In this document: one piece after another, positions 61,720-64,000 of the stretch
Layout of the letters: the number at the start of each line of letters is the position of its first letter
Position numbering within the stretch: position 1 is the first letter of the stretch
Origin: Lamellibrachia satsuma
Taxonomy: Eukaryota > Annelida > Polychaeta > Sabellida > Siboglinidae
Assembly (NCBI GenBank): GCA_033239005.1
Contig: BSQZ01000002.1
Span: 4,527,001-4,591,000, forward strand
Direction of reading: 5' to 3'
Length of the DNA stretch: 64,000 nucleotides
Translations under genes and position numbers: made by a program
The notes under the pieces: generated by a model
Told to the model about the DNA's origin: nothing
The model's database searches: none
What the model saw: only the letters and a program-made list of their open reading frames with translations

Positions 61720-64000
61720 AGTCTGGAGATGGACAGATGTGGTGTAGGATGGCACCAGTGCATTGTTCACTTTTGCCAAGTCATCTCTTGGTCAAACGAT
61801 CAAGTGACAGCCAATTTCAAGCACTTTGAATGTGCTACAGGGAAAACTGCATACCGTCGTTTCAAACACAACGATTTAATCGCAGCGTATAATTTTCGTT
61901 CTGCTTCAACTTTACTTTTGGTACATTGAATGAAGTATTAATAATGGGTGTCTGTGTCCCACTCCAAAGATGACGTGTAGACACATTTCAATTTGTACTT
62001 GAAAGCAAGAAAACGGCGGGTCATGCCAGGATAATGAGGATATTCCTATTGTTTATTATCTACACAAATACTCCATCCTTTTAGTGATCTCATTCCACGT
62101 GCGTGCCATCTTGTATGAATACACATATGCATTATGTTGTTAACAAATATGTTGTTATTTATTTAACTCCTTTTTTTGGTAATTTCATTATAAATACCGG
62201 TATTCTACTATGCACATACAGTATATGCCACTTTTTAGCCAAGTTATTATTATTTATTTAGCTAATTAAAGTTATATGTACATATCTTTACTATATATAT
62301 ATCATGTCTTAACTAATTTATTATATATTTAACCAATTAATTTATCACCTATGTCTGGAATTTGTCCATATATATGACGCTATGCAAGCGCACTTATTAC
62401 TGTTACTGTTACTGTTACTGTTACTATTATTATGATCATGCCAAAGAACAGGGATACAAATCCACACAGTTATATAATATTTTTATACTTTCTCAGGATT
62501 ATAGCCAGATTATTGATTTAGCCCGTACCAAATCAGATTCGTTGGTGTTCAAATCTGTTGTGTGTGAAGGATACGAAAACTGGAAATTTCCCGGGATCAT
62601 AGCCTAATCCACGATGCTAAGTTAATATCTACTTGCGTCAAAGATCAGCCAGTTTCAGCGAACTGTGTGTGCATTTTGTAGCTCGCCATTGATCCATCTG
62701 TCTATTTTCATTGCCGACACATATGTCAAGTTTTAATCACTGGCGATGCAGCATCTTTGGTACCACCTACCCAGTAAACTTTATTGATTCGTTTTCTTCC
62801 GACGGTTTCTGTCTATCGCTCGCACTGTCTACACATGGCAGCCAATGACTTGAAATTCTTCAACAATTGATTTAATCCATCGTGAGTCCGGTATTTAAAT
62901 TTGTGGTCAAATATAATTTAATAGTTTGTCCGATGATGTCACTAAAGCTAAATAAGAAATTTGTACCAATGAGCTGGCATGTCTGGATATTAGATGTTTG
63001 TTTTTCCCGAAATATATTCTAAAATGAGACAGGCGGAATATCTAATTGAGGATGGACTTCTGACCTATGGAAAATGGAGCCATTGTTGCATCGTGGGTGG
63101 TAGTTGGACGGGGGTGACGTCAATGGTCTTGTCTTGAGGGCATTGCTAGCACTTCAGAAGTGATGCTGGTCCTGACATATTGTCAAGGTGCTGCGTCAGC
63201 CTCAGGAGGCTACTGCTTGAACCCAGGGGGAGGAGGGGGCAGCAAAGGGTTGAATGAACCAATCACTAAACCTGCCCACATTCATTGTTCCTGTAGCCTT
63301 AATGTATGACATAATCCTCCCAAACAAAATCCCTCAGATGGAATTCCCAGAAGTCCAAAAAAGCGACACAGCCACTGGGCACAATTGTTCCACTTAAATC
63401 CACCTTTTAATGACTTGTGTTGAAGGTAATTGTATCCTGGCTTCAATATGGGTCGGTATCTAGGGATGCTTTTGTTCAGGCAGACCTTGTTTGGTGGAAT
63501 TTTATCCATATTATATATTCAAGATGCTGTAACTGTAGAAATATCTGACGAATATGCAGTTAGATTTCTAAACGTGACTGACAGACAGTTAATAGGGTGT
63601 AACTCGGCCACATATGATCGAAGGCAGCCAAGCGTGATGGTTGATCAGGAGCAGTGGTACTCTGTGGTGATGGTCGCAGCATGTGTTCAGATGTAGCAAT
63701 ACCTGTCATTATGTTTTCAGTTTACCATAGTTTGCCATAACGAGGAAATGGAACATGATCAGATACCCTGGATATAGACTGCCTAACAAACACGTACTGT
63801 CTGAGACCTTATGTGCTTCTTTATTATGCTACTAAGATGAAAAAGAATATTTTGCGGGACAAGTAATTTGATATCAGTTTTTTTAAATAATTTTTGCAAC
63901 GTGAAAGTCTAAAATAAATACTGATTTTACTCATAATATTGTACATGCATCAACAAATGTATGTCCAACGGTTGATGGAAAAAAGAAAGACAAAGAAAGA
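61720..64000. other. Terminal stretch, no gene recognised
   Basis: ORFs of 60-88 codons are present (61687-61929, 62362-62607, 63430-63696), but none shows a known domain or convincing splice borders. A short (tgttac)n run lies at 62399-62425. Confidence 0.45.

Noticed and set aside
61687..61929. 80-codon ORF
   Set aside because: No recognisable family; it adjoins a LINE 3' tail and is probably random.

Overview
The window is eukaryotic, from a metazoan nuclear genome. Two conserved animal genes can be read as short exons with GT/AG borders separated by kilobase introns. The rest is AT-rich DNA dense with transposon remains (MULE, PIF/Harbinger, hAT, TTAA-flanked MITEs, CR1/L2-like and RTE-like LINEs, tRNA-derived SINEs), TA microsatellites and many minisatellites. 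The exon layout and repeat mix suggest an invertebrate (mollusc, lancelet or similar grade); the sequence does not fix the phylum.

Layout. 1-2.5 kb: broken MULE transposase and a minus-strand LINE reverse transcriptase. 2.4-3.2 kb: 39-bp minisatellite. 3.9-7.6 kb: decayed Harbinger element with a plus-strand MADF/Myb-like gene and an antisense transposase inside it. 8-13.1 kb: no recognisable gene. 13.15-29.56 kb, minus strand: coproporphyrinogen-III oxidase (CPOX, haem synthesis) in eleven coding exons, giving a joined product of 332 residues from the first visible ATG. Its introns hold MITEs, a SINE, a large palindrome and minisatellites. 30.9-32.7 kb, minus strand: two weak candidate exons of an unidentified gene. 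39.26-39.57 kb: short divergent promoter region. 39.57-39.97 kb, plus strand: first two coding exons of tomosyn (STXBP5 family, SNARE regulator). The remaining 24 kb appears to be tomosyn intron 2, full of repeats; no further tomosyn exon was recognised.

The two genes are not functionally linked. CPOX is a mitochondrial haem-pathway enzyme, while tomosyn regulates vesicle fusion. A strong minus-strand splice donor lies 309 bp upstream of the tomosyn ATG, so the two directions may share a promoter. The most unusual structures are: a 19-bp, roughly 39-copy minisatellite whose unit resembles the box-A head of a nearby SINE that is itself head-amplified; a roughly 150-bp near-perfect palindrome; a 296-bp inverted duplication; two hAT-type MITEs of identical 348-bp length with perfect 8-bp target duplications; and a 1.58-kb hAT remnant with matched ends.
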